Source of the DNA: an uncultured Bacteroidia bacterium
GTDB lineage: Bacteria; Bacteroidota; Bacteroidia; Bacteroidales; Prolixibacteraceae
DNA: 64,000 nt
Assembly: GCA_903923905.1 (NCBI GenBank)
Contig: CAIXZH010000021.1
Location: 1-64,000 of the forward strand
Reading direction: 5' to 3'
Every line of letters begins with the position of its first letter. The first letter of the stretch is position 1. Below the pieces are notes generated by a model. That model had not been told where the DNA came from. It did not search any database and was given only the letters and a program-made list of their open reading frames with translations. Below are positions 35,520 through 44,773 of the stretch, in pieces. Position numbers and translations under genes: made by a program.

Positions 35520-38411
35520 TTAATGGAACAATGCATTTGCCGGAACCATCTGGAATTTAACTCCCGGCCCTTCCCAGGTCAGATTAAGGCTTTTGGCCAG
35601 ACCCAACTGACAGTAGTCAACTTTAATTGGGTGCCATCCTTTTTTAAGGCCGATTTTGGAATCGAGGATCTGGGTCCTGTGGCCGCCGTCATTGTCGATG
35701 ATCTCCATACCGTTGAGGTATAAAATAGCGCCATCGTTGGCCTCCAGTGTGAACGTGTATACTCCCGTTTCAGGAACATTCAGGTACCCTTCAAGGTTAT
35801 AACCGAACGAACGGTCATCTTTAATGGCATCGACGTTAAACGTTGTTAAAACACCAGTATCGAGAATAGGTGCCGTTTTCTGGTCCCGCGCACTTCTGAC
35901 CCCGTTACCCTCACGATAGATATATTTCACACCTGGTTTAAGTCCTGAAACATCCACCGCTTCAAGCATTGGAATTTGTTTGAACTGAACTGTCACCGGA
36001 TAACCCGGGGAAATACCCTGAACATAACTCCTGGTTTTCAACATCGCAGGTTTGGTGAGATATATAGGTTCAGTATAAGGTATCGATTGCTCAGTAGGTT
36101 CTGATCCGTCAAGAGTATAATAGATTTTTGCCCCAGGTTCGGTTCCCGAAAGCCGGATTGTTCTGTTATCCCGGAAAAGGATATCCCGAAAATCGATTTT
36201 GGGAGTTGCGGCATACCTGAACTTCCTGGCCGGGGAGTAGGGGCGGTCTTCTTTGCGGACTCCCCATGTCTGACCGGGTGCATTGCCCATTTCAAAACTG
36301 ATTTTGCCGCCCTTCTGAATATCGTAGTCTGTTAAATAGCTCTTTGAATAGGGTTTGCCGTTCAGGTTGGCTGACTGAATAAATTGGTTTGTTTCACTGT
36401 TTTTGCCTGCGATGATCTCAAAGCTTTTCCCGTTTTCAAGATTGATTTTAACTTTATCGAACACAGGACTTCCGATTACGTAATAATCCAATCCTGGAGT
36501 AACGGCATAAATACCCATGGCGCTCATCACATACCAGGCCGACATCTGTCCGCAATCTTCATTTCCTTCTATACCGTCAGGTTTGTTGGTGTAAAGGGTT
36601 GAGAGTATTTGGCGGGTCATTTTCTGGGTTTTCCAAGGAGTTCCGGCATAATTATAGAGGTATGCAATATGATGACTCGGTTCATTGCCATGGGCGTACT
36701 GCCCGATAAGCCCGGTGACGTCTGCCACATTGATTTTGGAATAATCGGTCCTGACGGAGAAACAGGAGTCGAGCCATGTGTCAAAGACCTTATCGCCACC
36801 CATCAGGTCGATCAGCCCCTCAATATCCTGAGGAACGAATGTCGAATACTGGTAAGCATTTGCTTCCGTATAATGATTGATCGTCTCTCTGGGATCGAAA
36901 TTGTCGACAAATTTGAAATTGCTTTTGCGGCCTCTCATGAAGTTCACCTCTTTCGAGAAGACATTTTTATAGAAATCGCCGCGCTGGCTGTAGTAAAGGT
37001 TATCTTTTTCATTGAAATCATTTGCCAGCCGGGTTACGCACCAGTCATCGTAGCTGCATTCGAGGGTCCGCGAAACCGATTGCCCCTTGAGGTCGGAAGG
37101 GATAAAGCTATATTGCAGGTAGAGGTCTTTCTCCGGCCGGATATTGTCATTGGTCAGCTTTTTCATCGCCGTAAAGGCTTTCTGAACATCATAATTGCGG
37201 ATTCCCTTGACGTAGGCATCAGCCAGGACCGAGAGACTATGGTAGCCGATCATCGGTGGTTCCTCACCTTCAACCCCGTCAAACTCCATAATCAACATCC
37301 TGCCATTGTGGTCATACCGTTCGAGGAAAGTCCTGATAAACTGGGTTGTCCGTTCCCTGTTGATGATGGTGTAAAGCGGGTGTAGCGCCCTGAATGTGTC
37401 CCAAAGGGAGAAATTGGTATAGTTGTCGAAATCTGATGCCGTATAGATTTGCCCGTTTGTACTGTGAAACTTCCTGTCAGTATCCATATAAATATTGGGA
37501 TGGATCATCGAATGATAAAGCGAGGTATAAAACAGGATTTGCTCCGTTTGGGTTCCCCCTTCAATCTCAATTTTGCCCAACTCCTTATTCCATGTTTTTC
37601 GGGCCTGCTCCCTGACCTGATTAAAGTCCCAACCTTTGAGTTCCGTTTCCAGATTATTTCTTGCCCCTTCAATGCTGACCATGGATATTCCGACTTTGAG
37701 AAGGACCGGTTCTTCAGCCCGGGTATCGAACCGGAAGAACCCTTTGATGTTATCCCCTTTCAGGGTGTCCTGTCCGGTCAGAATCTGATCATCCTTAGCC
37801 AGTTCAAAGCTTTTAAAAGGCTTTGAAAAACGGGCCGCAAAATAAACCCGGTGATTATTGCACCCTGATATTTCATTTCCCTGAACTGTTGCAAAACCAT
37901 TTTCAATCTTTAAATAGATTCCTGATCCCATAGATTCGGGAAAGGTATACTTGTATAATCCTACACGGGTTGTTGAGGTAACCTCAGCCAGGATGTGGGT
38001 ATCCTCCAGTTTAATCCTGTAATAACCCGGTGAGGCTGTTTCGTCGCTATGTAAAAATCGGGATGAATATCCTCTCTTCAGACCGGCAGCAAATAACTCT
38101 TTTTCGACGGTAGGCATAAACAAAACATCCCCGGGTGCGCCGTCACCGCCACCAGCCATTCCGCTGAGGTGAGTCTGGCTGAATCCATAAATTACCCCCG
38201 ATTTTTGATCCTTTGAATAAATCAAATAAGGACCGGGCTGAATCATCCCGTAGGGAAGGACGGGACCCTGAAAGGTATTCCCACCGCCAATAGTTCCGAC
38301 AAACGGATTAACCATTCGGGTAAAATCGCGTTTCAGGCTTTTATCCCTGGCAAATGTGCTGAAAGCAATTAATCCAAAGGAAAACAGGCACAGTATTTTG
38401 AAGATTCTCAT
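35520..38411 (-). CDS. GH92 alpha-mannosidase with chitobiase-like and PA14-like C-terminal domains
   Basis: A 963-residue secreted protein (signal peptide 1-21). The GH92 fold is clear from VNPFVGTIGGGNTFQGPVLP near the N-terminus, GNEPSHHIAYLYNYAG at ~573 and GNEDCGQMSAWYVMSAMG at ~615, the last two lining the calcium-dependent active site in characterised members. The enzymes remove alpha-mannose from N-glycans or mannans. After the catalytic part, residues ~755-795 form a chitobiase-type Ig-like domain (YYTLDGSEPTEQSIPY). Residues ~820-963 form a PA14-like module (NVPETGVYTFTLEANDGAIL). It is the last gene of a five-gene minus-strand run, 37 nt after the permease gene. Confidence 0.93.
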   Translation of the reverse strand: MRIFKILCLFSFGLIAFSTFARDKSLKRDFTRMVNPFVGTIGGGNTFQGPVLPYGMIQPGPYLIYSKDQKSGVIYGFSQTHLSGMAGGGDGAPGDVLFMPTVEKELFAAGLKRGYSSRFLHSDETASPGYYRIKLEDTHILAEVTSTTRVGLYKYTFPESMGSGIYLKIENGFATVQGNEISGCNNHRVYFAARFSKPFKSFELAKDDQILTGQDTLKGDNIKGFFRFDTRAEEPVLLKVGISMVSIEGARNNLETELKGWDFNQVREQARKTWNKELGKIEIEGGTQTEQILFYTSLYHSMIHPNIYMDTDRKFHSTNGQIYTASDFDNYTNFSLWDTFRALHPLYTIINRERTTQFIRTFLERYDHNGRMLIMEFDGVEGEEPPMIGYHSLSVLADAYVKGIRNYDVQKAFTAMKKLTNDNIRPEKDLYLQYSFIPSDLKGQSVSRTLECSYDDWCVTRLANDFNEKDNLYYSQRGDFYKNVFSKEVNFMRGRKSNFKFVDNFDPRETINHYTEANAYQYSTFVPQDIEGLIDLMGGDKVFDTWLDSCFSVRTDYSKINVADVTGLIGQYAHGNEPSHHIAYLYNYAGTPWKTQKMTRQILSTLYTNKPDGIEGNEDCGQMSAWYVMSAMGIYAVTPGLDYYVIGSPVFDKVKINLENGKSFEIIAGKNSETNQFIQSANLNGKPYSKSYLTDYDIQKGGKISFEMGNAPGQTWGVRKEDRPYSPARKFRYAATPKIDFRDILFRDNRTIRLSGTEPGAKIYYTLDGSEPTEQSIPYTEPIYLTKPAMLKTRSYVQGISPGYPVTVQFKQIPMLEAVDVSGLKPGVKYIYREGNGVRSARDQKTAPILDTGVLTTFNVDAIKDDRSFGYNLEGYLNVPETGVYTFTLEANDGAILYLNGMEIIDNDGGHRTQILDSKIGLKKGWHPIKVDYCQLGLAKSLNLTWEGPGVKFQMVPANALFH

Positions 38412-38448
38412 GGCAATGGGTTAAACATTTCCTGGTCTGGAAACAAAA

Positions 38449-39840
38449 TCATTTTTCAGAAAAATCAATCATAACATTGGTCTCCTTAAATCCTTTGGAA
38501 CGGAAAGCGAGGTAGATAATCCCTGCAATCATCCAGGTTCCGCCGATGACAAAGGTCTTCAGCGGCAAATTAAGCCAAATTCCCAGACAAAAGACAAATC
38601 CGATCCCGGCCGGGAGAAAATCGATCAGAAACCCTTTGATTGTTTTGACTTCAGCCTTCAGGAAGTACTCCCTCAAGGATGCAACATTCACACCCATAAA
38701 TGCAAAAAAGGCTCCAAAATTAATCAAAAGGGCAGCCTCCTCGTAATTCAATGAGACGGCACCTAACAGCACCAGGACTCCGACAATCATGATATTGTAG
38801 TTTGGAGAGGCGTGCTTCTTGTCGAGGTGTCCAAAGACTTTTTTGGGTATAACCCCATCGCGGCCCATTCCATAAAGGAGGCGTGATGCACCCAGTTGTC
38901 CGGCGGCGCCCGATCCGATACTTGCAAGAAGCAGGATAATTGAGAGAGACCCGTCTAATATTGGTCCGCCAACACGATGAGCCACCGACATGATTGCCGT
39001 ATCCAGCGCGTCGTTTTGCGCGGTTGCATCAGATAATCCCTGGGTAAACGAAGCCCAGTCGGGCCATGATAATTGTGCAAGGTAAATTTGCGATCCACTC
39101 CAGACACCGGTAATCAGGCAGGTCAGCACGGCACCAATCATGATATTTCTCCGGGGATTTTTTACCTCTTCAGATAAAGTCGTAATCCCGTCAAACCCGA
39201 TATAGGTTAAAGCAGCCAGGGCAGTTGCAGATCCAACGGCTCCTACTGAAAAAGTCTCCGGGTTATAAAACGGACGAACCGAGAACAGCCCCGCAAATCC
39301 ATTCTTAATCAGGATATAACGTATGGCAGCCGCCATAAAGTAGAAGACAACCACGCTCATGACGATCATCAGAATTGAATTGGTTCTTGAGGCCATCCTG
39401 ATTCCCATAAGATTTATCCAGGTGAAACCAATGACAAAGAAAATGATCCAAAACGCGTAAGGAATGAAAGGTAACATATGGTTTGCCGTGATACTGGTGT
39501 AAATGACACAAATGATCGGAATAAACATGTAATCCATGAACATCGACCAGCCGGAAACAAATCCAAGATAAGGATGTAACCCTTTTCCAACATAGGTATA
39601 GGCTGATCCTGCGGACGGAAACCGGTTGGCCATCTTTCCGTAACTAATTGCCGTAAAGATCATCGCGACCATCGCAATGAGGATTGTCGTCGCGGCATGT
39701 CCTTTTGAGATGTCATTGGCATGACCAAACAAGGGCAATGCGGCAACCGGCTGAATGAGAATAATTCCGTAAATGACAATATCACGTAAGGATAAAACTC
39801 TTAGTAACTTAACTTCTGAAGTAGTTTCTTGATTAGACAT
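38449..39840 (-). CDS. APC superfamily amino-acid/polyamine permease
   Basis: A 463-residue inner-membrane protein with about twelve spans. Typical APC features are the N-terminal LRVLSLRDIVIYGIILIQPV, GFDGITTLSEEVKNPRRNI after span 5, and LLYGMGRDGVIPKKVFGHLD. It should import an amino acid or related amine by secondary transport; the substrate is not predictable. It lies between a GH78 and a GH92 gene on the same strand, an unusual place for this family, with short gaps that suggest co-transcription. Confidence 0.88.
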   Translation of the reverse strand: MSNQETTSEVKLLRVLSLRDIVIYGIILIQPVAALPLFGHANDISKGHAATTILIAMVAMIFTAISYGKMANRFPSAGSAYTYVGKGLHPYLGFVSGWSMFMDYMFIPIICVIYTSITANHMLPFIPYAFWIIFFVIGFTWINLMGIRMASRTNSILMIVMSVVVFYFMAAAIRYILIKNGFAGLFSVRPFYNPETFSVGAVGSATALAALTYIGFDGITTLSEEVKNPRRNIMIGAVLTCLITGVWSGSQIYLAQLSWPDWASFTQGLSDATAQNDALDTAIMSVAHRVGGPILDGSLSIILLLASIGSGAAGQLGASRLLYGMGRDGVIPKKVFGHLDKKHASPNYNIMIVGVLVLLGAVSLNYEEAALLINFGAFFAFMGVNVASLREYFLKAEVKTIKGFLIDFLPAGIGFVFCLGIWLNLPLKTFVIGGTWMIAGIIYLAFRSKGFKETNVMIDFSEK

Positions 39841-39975
39841 TTTCTCTGTTTTACTTTTTAAGATTAAAATTTCACATTAATTCACGGCCTGCTCATATTC
39901 TCCTTACTATGACATTGATTGCAAATGTATCAAATCCTGTTAATCGGGGAAATTCCTGAGTTTTTTTGTCTGTTT

Positions 39976-42900
39976 TTAAGGCTCTTTTGATTTAAACAAG
40001 ATGGATTCCGGGATAGGCTGATATTTAATTTCATCGGAGCTATAGGCCACCAGCAGTGCTTTGCTACCGCCACTTTGAAAATATTCTACACGGATTTTGT
40101 GTTTCCCGGGATTAAGCGTGATCGAATTGCCGATCTCTTTGGTTCCGTGTTCCCCATCGTTGTCAACAATCAAATGATCGTCGATATACAACTTACTTCC
40201 ATCGTTGGAGGAGATGTAAAACGTATATTTCCCGGCTTTATCAATCCGGATAAACGATTTAAACTGAAGTGCAAAATTTACCTTTGGAATGGCAATTTTT
40301 CCCATTCCAAATTGAAAAACAGTGCCTCTGGATGCCGGTTTTAATTTTTCCATATCAGGGATCTTGGTGAATGCCCCATTATAAAGTGACCACATGATAC
40401 CATTCTTTGCCGGGTTCACAAAGTTGTAGATCGCTTTTGACTGATTACTGGGATGGGACCCCAGAAGGAATGCCTGAGCCCGAACAACCGTGTTCCCGGA
40501 TATTTCGAAGGGTGCGCTGAATATCGGGGAAGTTTCATTGACATCACTTCCGTCTGTGGTAAAATGTATTTTTGCGGCACTTTCTGCGCAGCTAATTTTA
40601 ACGGTCAGTTTATTGCCCGTGTTCAGAACGGTATCTTTTGGGGTTATTACGGGAGTTGATACATAGGCTCCGGTGATTACCTTTTTCGCGCCGCCGGAGA
40701 TGAAGGAGTATTTCCCGGACTTGATCTCAAAAACCTCACGGTCATCTTCCCATTTAATAAATTTGATGCAAACACCTTTTGATGCCGGTTGATTCCCTTC
40801 AATCACCTCTTCCTTGTTCAGGGTCGGGACGTAAACGGTAGCCGTGGTATTTCCAGGGATTGTAACATCCCATTTGAACTTGTTGTTTTCCAGTTTCCAA
40901 CTGCTGGTTATTTTTCCGTAAATGGAGTTGCAGGAGGCATCAACATTAGTTAAATCGCCTAAGACACAGGGTTTCATAATGATATGCCGGAAGGCCGGAA
41001 TCTCAGGATCGGCTTTGATCCCTGCCAGGTTCTCGTAATACCAGATGATTAAATCGCCTAAAAGCATTACATGGTTTCCGGAATTCATCCCGGGGTCCCC
41101 TTTATCACCGTTCCAGAGTTCCCAAATGGTGGTTGCGCCGTGTTTAGCCATGTAACCCCAGCCCGGATAGGTGGTTTGGGTGGCGAGGGTATAGGCTACA
41201 TCAGCATGTCCGTTTTCAGTCAGGGTCCGCATTAACCATTGTCCCCCGATAATCCCGTTTCCGACATGCCCCCCATTATCGCTAATGATCTTCTGCAAAA
41301 GTTTATCGATAATTTTATCGCGGTATTCGTCGGGTACCAGGTCAAAGGCAAGCGCCAGGATACTGGCTGTACAGGTATTATTACTGTATTTTGCCTCAGT
41401 CTTATCCAGGAATCTTTTGTTGAAAGCAATTTTCATCTCTTCCGCCGTTTTGGAATAACCTTCGGCATCATTCTCCTTACCCAGCAGACTGGCGAATTTT
41501 TCCATCATTCTCAATTCATAACAGAAATAGGCAGTTCCGATATATTCCGAACTCGTGATTCTAGCCGGATCACTTGAATTGATAAGTGTAAGGTCTTCGG
41601 GCGGAACGCACCAATCACCATAGGTATCTTTTGGCATTATTCCGTTGTTCAGGAAACCGCTCATATGGTCTATCCATTTTTGCATGTACGGATAATTGGT
41701 TTCAATAGTTTGAATATCTCCATATTGCGTATAAAGCATATCGGAAGCAAAGAGGAACGTTCCGGGCCAGGTGGTGTTATCGCTGTAAATGGGCCAGAAT
41801 GCAGGCGCGACATCGGGGAGGCTGCCACTTTTGAGCTGGGCATCCTTGATGTCAGTCACCCATTTATTATAAAGTTTCGAAATGTCGAAGATGTAACTCT
41901 CACCGGTACATTCCGCAGAACGGTCGCCCAGCCAGCCCTGCCGTTCATCCCGCTGAGGACAGTCGGTCGGCATGCTCCTGTAGTTTCCTCCAATTCCCCG
42001 GAAAGCATTCTTATATATGGCGTTAAGCATTGGGTTTGAACTGGTAAATGAACCTGTAACCTCCAATGCATCGCGGATCACCTTTCCTTTGATTGAAGAG
42101 ATAGCCGGAACGCCGGGAAACCCGGTCATTTCAACATAGCGGAATCCATGATAGGTGAAGCGGGGTTCCCATCGTTCATCACCTTCACCCTTCAAAACAT
42201 AGGTATCGGTGACTTCTGCGCTGCGGATGTTTGCCAGGAACAGGCTTCCATCATCTTTTAAAGTCTCTGCAAATCTCAGGGTTACCTTGTCCCCTTGTTT
42301 CCCTTTTACCATCAGTTCGGTCCAGCCTACCATATTCTGCCCCATATCAAAAATATAGGTGCCGGGTTTTTGTTCCTTCACCGCAACCGGTGTTATTACC
42401 CCTGTTATCCTGATCGGATCGATCGGTTGTGCGACCAGAACTTCGCCGGGTTTGTTCACAAGTTCTGCCTGAATCCATTTGGCATCATCGAAATTGGCTT
42501 TGTCCCAGCCAGGTAACTCCATGCGGGCATCATAATACTCCCCGTCATATTCATTGTTCCTGCAGACAGGACCATTTGTGGTCAGTTTCCAGGTTTCATC
42601 GGTAATAATGGTATCCAGTGCACCATCTTCATATTCAAGGGCTATCTGACAAATTACTTTCGGGAAGCCAAATGATCTCATTTTACCGGTTTCTGCGACC
42701 CTTGGCGCAAAGAACCGGCCGTTTCCGAGCACCACACCTATTGCATTTTTATCCGGCAGCAACGAGTTAGTGACATCAAAAGTCATGTAAAAGGCTCTTT
42801 TATTGTACTCTGACAATGCGGGAGACAAGACCTGGTCGCCGATTTTTTCCCCGTTAAGGTATAGTTCAAACAAGCCGAGCCCGGATATGAATGCGGTTGC

Positions 42901-43437
42901 AGATTTAACCTTTTTCGCCAGGTTAAATTCATGACGTAACATTCTTGCAGAGAGAACGGTATGGGGTCTGATCGGGTTATCTTCTCCAACACCCTTCTCA
43001 AGACCGATCCATTTGGCTTTCCAGTCACCCTCATGAAGCAATCCGGTGGTCCAGAATGTGGGCTCACTGGCATGAATTCCACCGTTCTGGTCCCAGATTC
43101 TGACTTTCCAGAAATATTTCCGATTGCTTTCCAGCGCCTTCCCCTCATAGGTAATCTGACTTGATTTATCCGATGCGACCTTCTGGCTGTCCCACAGATC
43201 TGGCTTATTATCATTCAGATTCTGAAGCGTTGAAGAGACCAGGATCTGATAGGCGGCCTGGGTGACGCCGCGTTGTTCCGATTCTGAGATCCAGCCAAAA
43301 CGGGGTTTCAGGATATCCACACCCAAAGGATTTGTTTTGTACTCACATTTCAGATTGGTCACCTTTACCGGCGGAACATTTTCGTTGCAGGCGCCGCAAA
43401 TCATAATCAGCAGGATAATCCGGAACATTATTTTCAT
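39976..43437 (-). CDS. GH78 alpha-L-rhamnosidase lipoprotein with chitobiase-like and PA14-like tail
   Basis: A 1,153-residue protein. The N-terminus ends in CGAC, so Cys17 is a plausible lipid-attachment site. The N-terminal GH78 domains (NPLGVDILKPRFGWIS, SGLGLFELYLNGEKIGDQVL) lead to the catalytic barrel. It has the standard loop DCPQRDERQGWLGD at ~494-507 and the second acidic motif GATTIWELWNGDKG at ~770. Residues ~940-985 are a chitobiase-type Ig-like domain (KIHFTTDGSDVNETSP) and ~1010-1150 a PA14-like module (DKAGKYTFYISSNDGSKLYI). The tail matches those of the two GH92 enzymes in this cluster. It should release terminal alpha-L-rhamnose at the cell envelope. Confidence 0.93.
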   Translation of the reverse strand: MKIMFRIILLIMICGACNENVPPVKVTNLKCEYKTNPLGVDILKPRFGWISESEQRGVTQAAYQILVSSTLQNLNDNKPDLWDSQKVASDKSSQITYEGKALESNRKYFWKVRIWDQNGGIHASEPTFWTTGLLHEGDWKAKWIGLEKGVGEDNPIRPHTVLSARMLRHEFNLAKKVKSATAFISGLGLFELYLNGEKIGDQVLSPALSEYNKRAFYMTFDVTNSLLPDKNAIGVVLGNGRFFAPRVAETGKMRSFGFPKVICQIALEYEDGALDTIITDETWKLTTNGPVCRNNEYDGEYYDARMELPGWDKANFDDAKWIQAELVNKPGEVLVAQPIDPIRITGVITPVAVKEQKPGTYIFDMGQNMVGWTELMVKGKQGDKVTLRFAETLKDDGSLFLANIRSAEVTDTYVLKGEGDERWEPRFTYHGFRYVEMTGFPGVPAISSIKGKVIRDALEVTGSFTSSNPMLNAIYKNAFRGIGGNYRSMPTDCPQRDERQGWLGDRSAECTGESYIFDISKLYNKWVTDIKDAQLKSGSLPDVAPAFWPIYSDNTTWPGTFLFASDMLYTQYGDIQTIETNYPYMQKWIDHMSGFLNNGIMPKDTYGDWCVPPEDLTLINSSDPARITSSEYIGTAYFCYELRMMEKFASLLGKENDAEGYSKTAEEMKIAFNKRFLDKTEAKYSNNTCTASILALAFDLVPDEYRDKIIDKLLQKIISDNGGHVGNGIIGGQWLMRTLTENGHADVAYTLATQTTYPGWGYMAKHGATTIWELWNGDKGDPGMNSGNHVMLLGDLIIWYYENLAGIKADPEIPAFRHIIMKPCVLGDLTNVDASCNSIYGKITSSWKLENNKFKWDVTIPGNTTATVYVPTLNKEEVIEGNQPASKGVCIKFIKWEDDREVFEIKSGKYSFISGGAKKVITGAYVSTPVITPKDTVLNTGNKLTVKISCAESAAKIHFTTDGSDVNETSPIFSAPFEISGNTVVRAQAFLLGSHPSNQSKAIYNFVNPAKNGIMWSLYNGAFTKIPDMEKLKPASRGTVFQFGMGKIAIPKVNFALQFKSFIRIDKAGKYTFYISSNDGSKLYIDDHLIVDNDGEHGTKEIGNSITLNPGKHKIRVEYFQSGGSKALLVAYSSDEIKYQPIPESILFKSKEP

Positions 43438-43498
43438 TTGTTTGATTTTATTTTATAATATTTTTTTGGAGAGATATGGCAATACCTTGGCTCTACAA

Positions 43499-44503
43499 TC
43501 ATACAATACATTTTTTGTTATCATTCGGATAAACCAATCCCCATGGTTTACGGATATGATCCATGATCTCCATGATCCGGACGGACTCGTCAAGGGGCAT
43601 AAACGGTGATTCCTTTAATCCCAGTTTCAGGCAACGCATGACCTCTTCTGCTTCGTAATTGAGGGCGTTCCCAATAATTGGTTCCTCAATGGCATCCACT
43701 TCTGCCTTGTTTATAAATAAGGTTGCCTTTGTTGGTACCGCAAAAACATCATCGATCTTGATATATCCTTCACTACCAAAAATATAGGCCTCATTTACAG
43801 CGGCTGTTCTCAGGGCAAAGGATAAATCGGCAATTTCGCCATTGTCATATTTGAGAATGGCCACCCCTTGCTCATCGGATCCCCAATCTCCGATATGGCC
43901 GAGGCCGACTGACTCAACGGGCGATCTTTTATAGATCATTGATGCGAAGGAGATCACATAAACCCCAACATCAAGCAGACTTCCGCCACCGAGTCCGGGA
44001 TTTAGCTGTCGGGCCCCGGGTGGGAATTCTCCCCGGGCACAGCGCGAGGCTTTTACCATCCGGACTTGTCCGATCCGGCCATCCTTTACCCACCCTAAAA
44101 CCTTTTTAATTAACGGGACATGCCGAGTAATCATCGCTTCCATGAGAAAAACATTCTCCTCACGGGCAACGCGAACCATTTTCCTGGCTTCAGCGGCATT
44201 AATCGTCAACGCCTTTTCACATAAAACGGCTTTACCATTGCGCATGCACATCACGCTGTTTTCAAGGTGAAAAGTATGCGGAGTTCCAATATAGATCACA
44301 TCAACTTCAGGGTCTTCAGCCAGCTCCTGGTAGGAACCATAAGCCTTTGGAATATGGTGTTTTGCGGCAAAACCTGTTGCGCTTTCAATCCCTCTTGAGG
44401 CAACGGCGACAAGTTCAGCATCGGGCAATAATGCCAGTGCATCGGCAAATTTGCTTGAGATATGCCCCGTGCTCAGAATTCCCCATTTGATTTTATTCTC
44501 CAT
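43499..44503 (-). CDS. Gfo/Idh/MocA family NAD(P)-dependent oxidoreductase
   Basis: A 334-residue enzyme with a Rossmann start (KWGILSTGHISSKFADAL), the family segment YIGTPHTFHLENSVMCMRNG, the catalytic EK pair (E96-K97, in VLCEKALTINAAEA), and GGGSLLDVGVYVISF in the C-terminal domain. Family members oxidise or reduce sugars, inositols and related polyols. No signal peptide is present. It sits between a GH92 and a GH78 gene, so it is inferred to process a released sugar, but rhamnose or mannose specificity is not shown. Confidence 0.9.
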   Translation of the reverse strand: MENKIKWGILSTGHISSKFADALALLPDAELVAVASRGIESATGFAAKHHIPKAYGSYQELAEDPEVDVIYIGTPHTFHLENSVMCMRNGKAVLCEKALTINAAEARKMVRVAREENVFLMEAMITRHVPLIKKVLGWVKDGRIGQVRMVKASRCARGEFPPGARQLNPGLGGGSLLDVGVYVISFASMIYKRSPVESVGLGHIGDWGSDEQGVAILKYDNGEIADLSFALRTAAVNEAYIFGSEGYIKIDDVFAVPTKATLFINKAEVDAIEEPIIGNALNYEAEEVMRCLKLGLKESPFMPLDESVRIMEIMDHIRKPWGLVYPNDNKKCIV

Positions 44504-44555
44504 AATTTCTTAAAAACATTGAACCCACATCGGGGTTCTGAATTACCTTTATTCA

Positions 44556-44677
44556 CCTGCCTCCGGTTTTGCCGGAGGTCAATGATATGGATCCCGGATT
44601 CCCGGGATCCATATCATTGTTTACCAGTTTCCGGTTACGAACGGAAGTCAATAATATGGATCCCGGATTCCCGGCAT
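44556..44677. repeat. Tandem 55-bp repeat with a perfect 17-bp inverted repeat
   Basis: Two direct copies (44556-44610 and 44623-44677) share CAAT(G/A)ATATGGATCCCGG and ATTCCCGG. Inside the first, AATGATATGGATCCCGG (44581-44597) pairs perfectly with 44602-44618 across a 4-nt loop. Smaller stems precede it (CCTCCGG/CCGGAGG at 44560-44578, GAACCC/GGGTTC at 44521-44538). It lies downstream of the GH92 gene on the minus strand and could terminate that transcript. Confidence 0.75.
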
Positions 44678-44773
44678 CCGAATTTGCAAGTATACTTATC
44701 TTTTCCTATTCTTTCTGTTAACTGACATGAAATCAAATATTATACTCACCGATGCCACAATTTGACAAACAAT

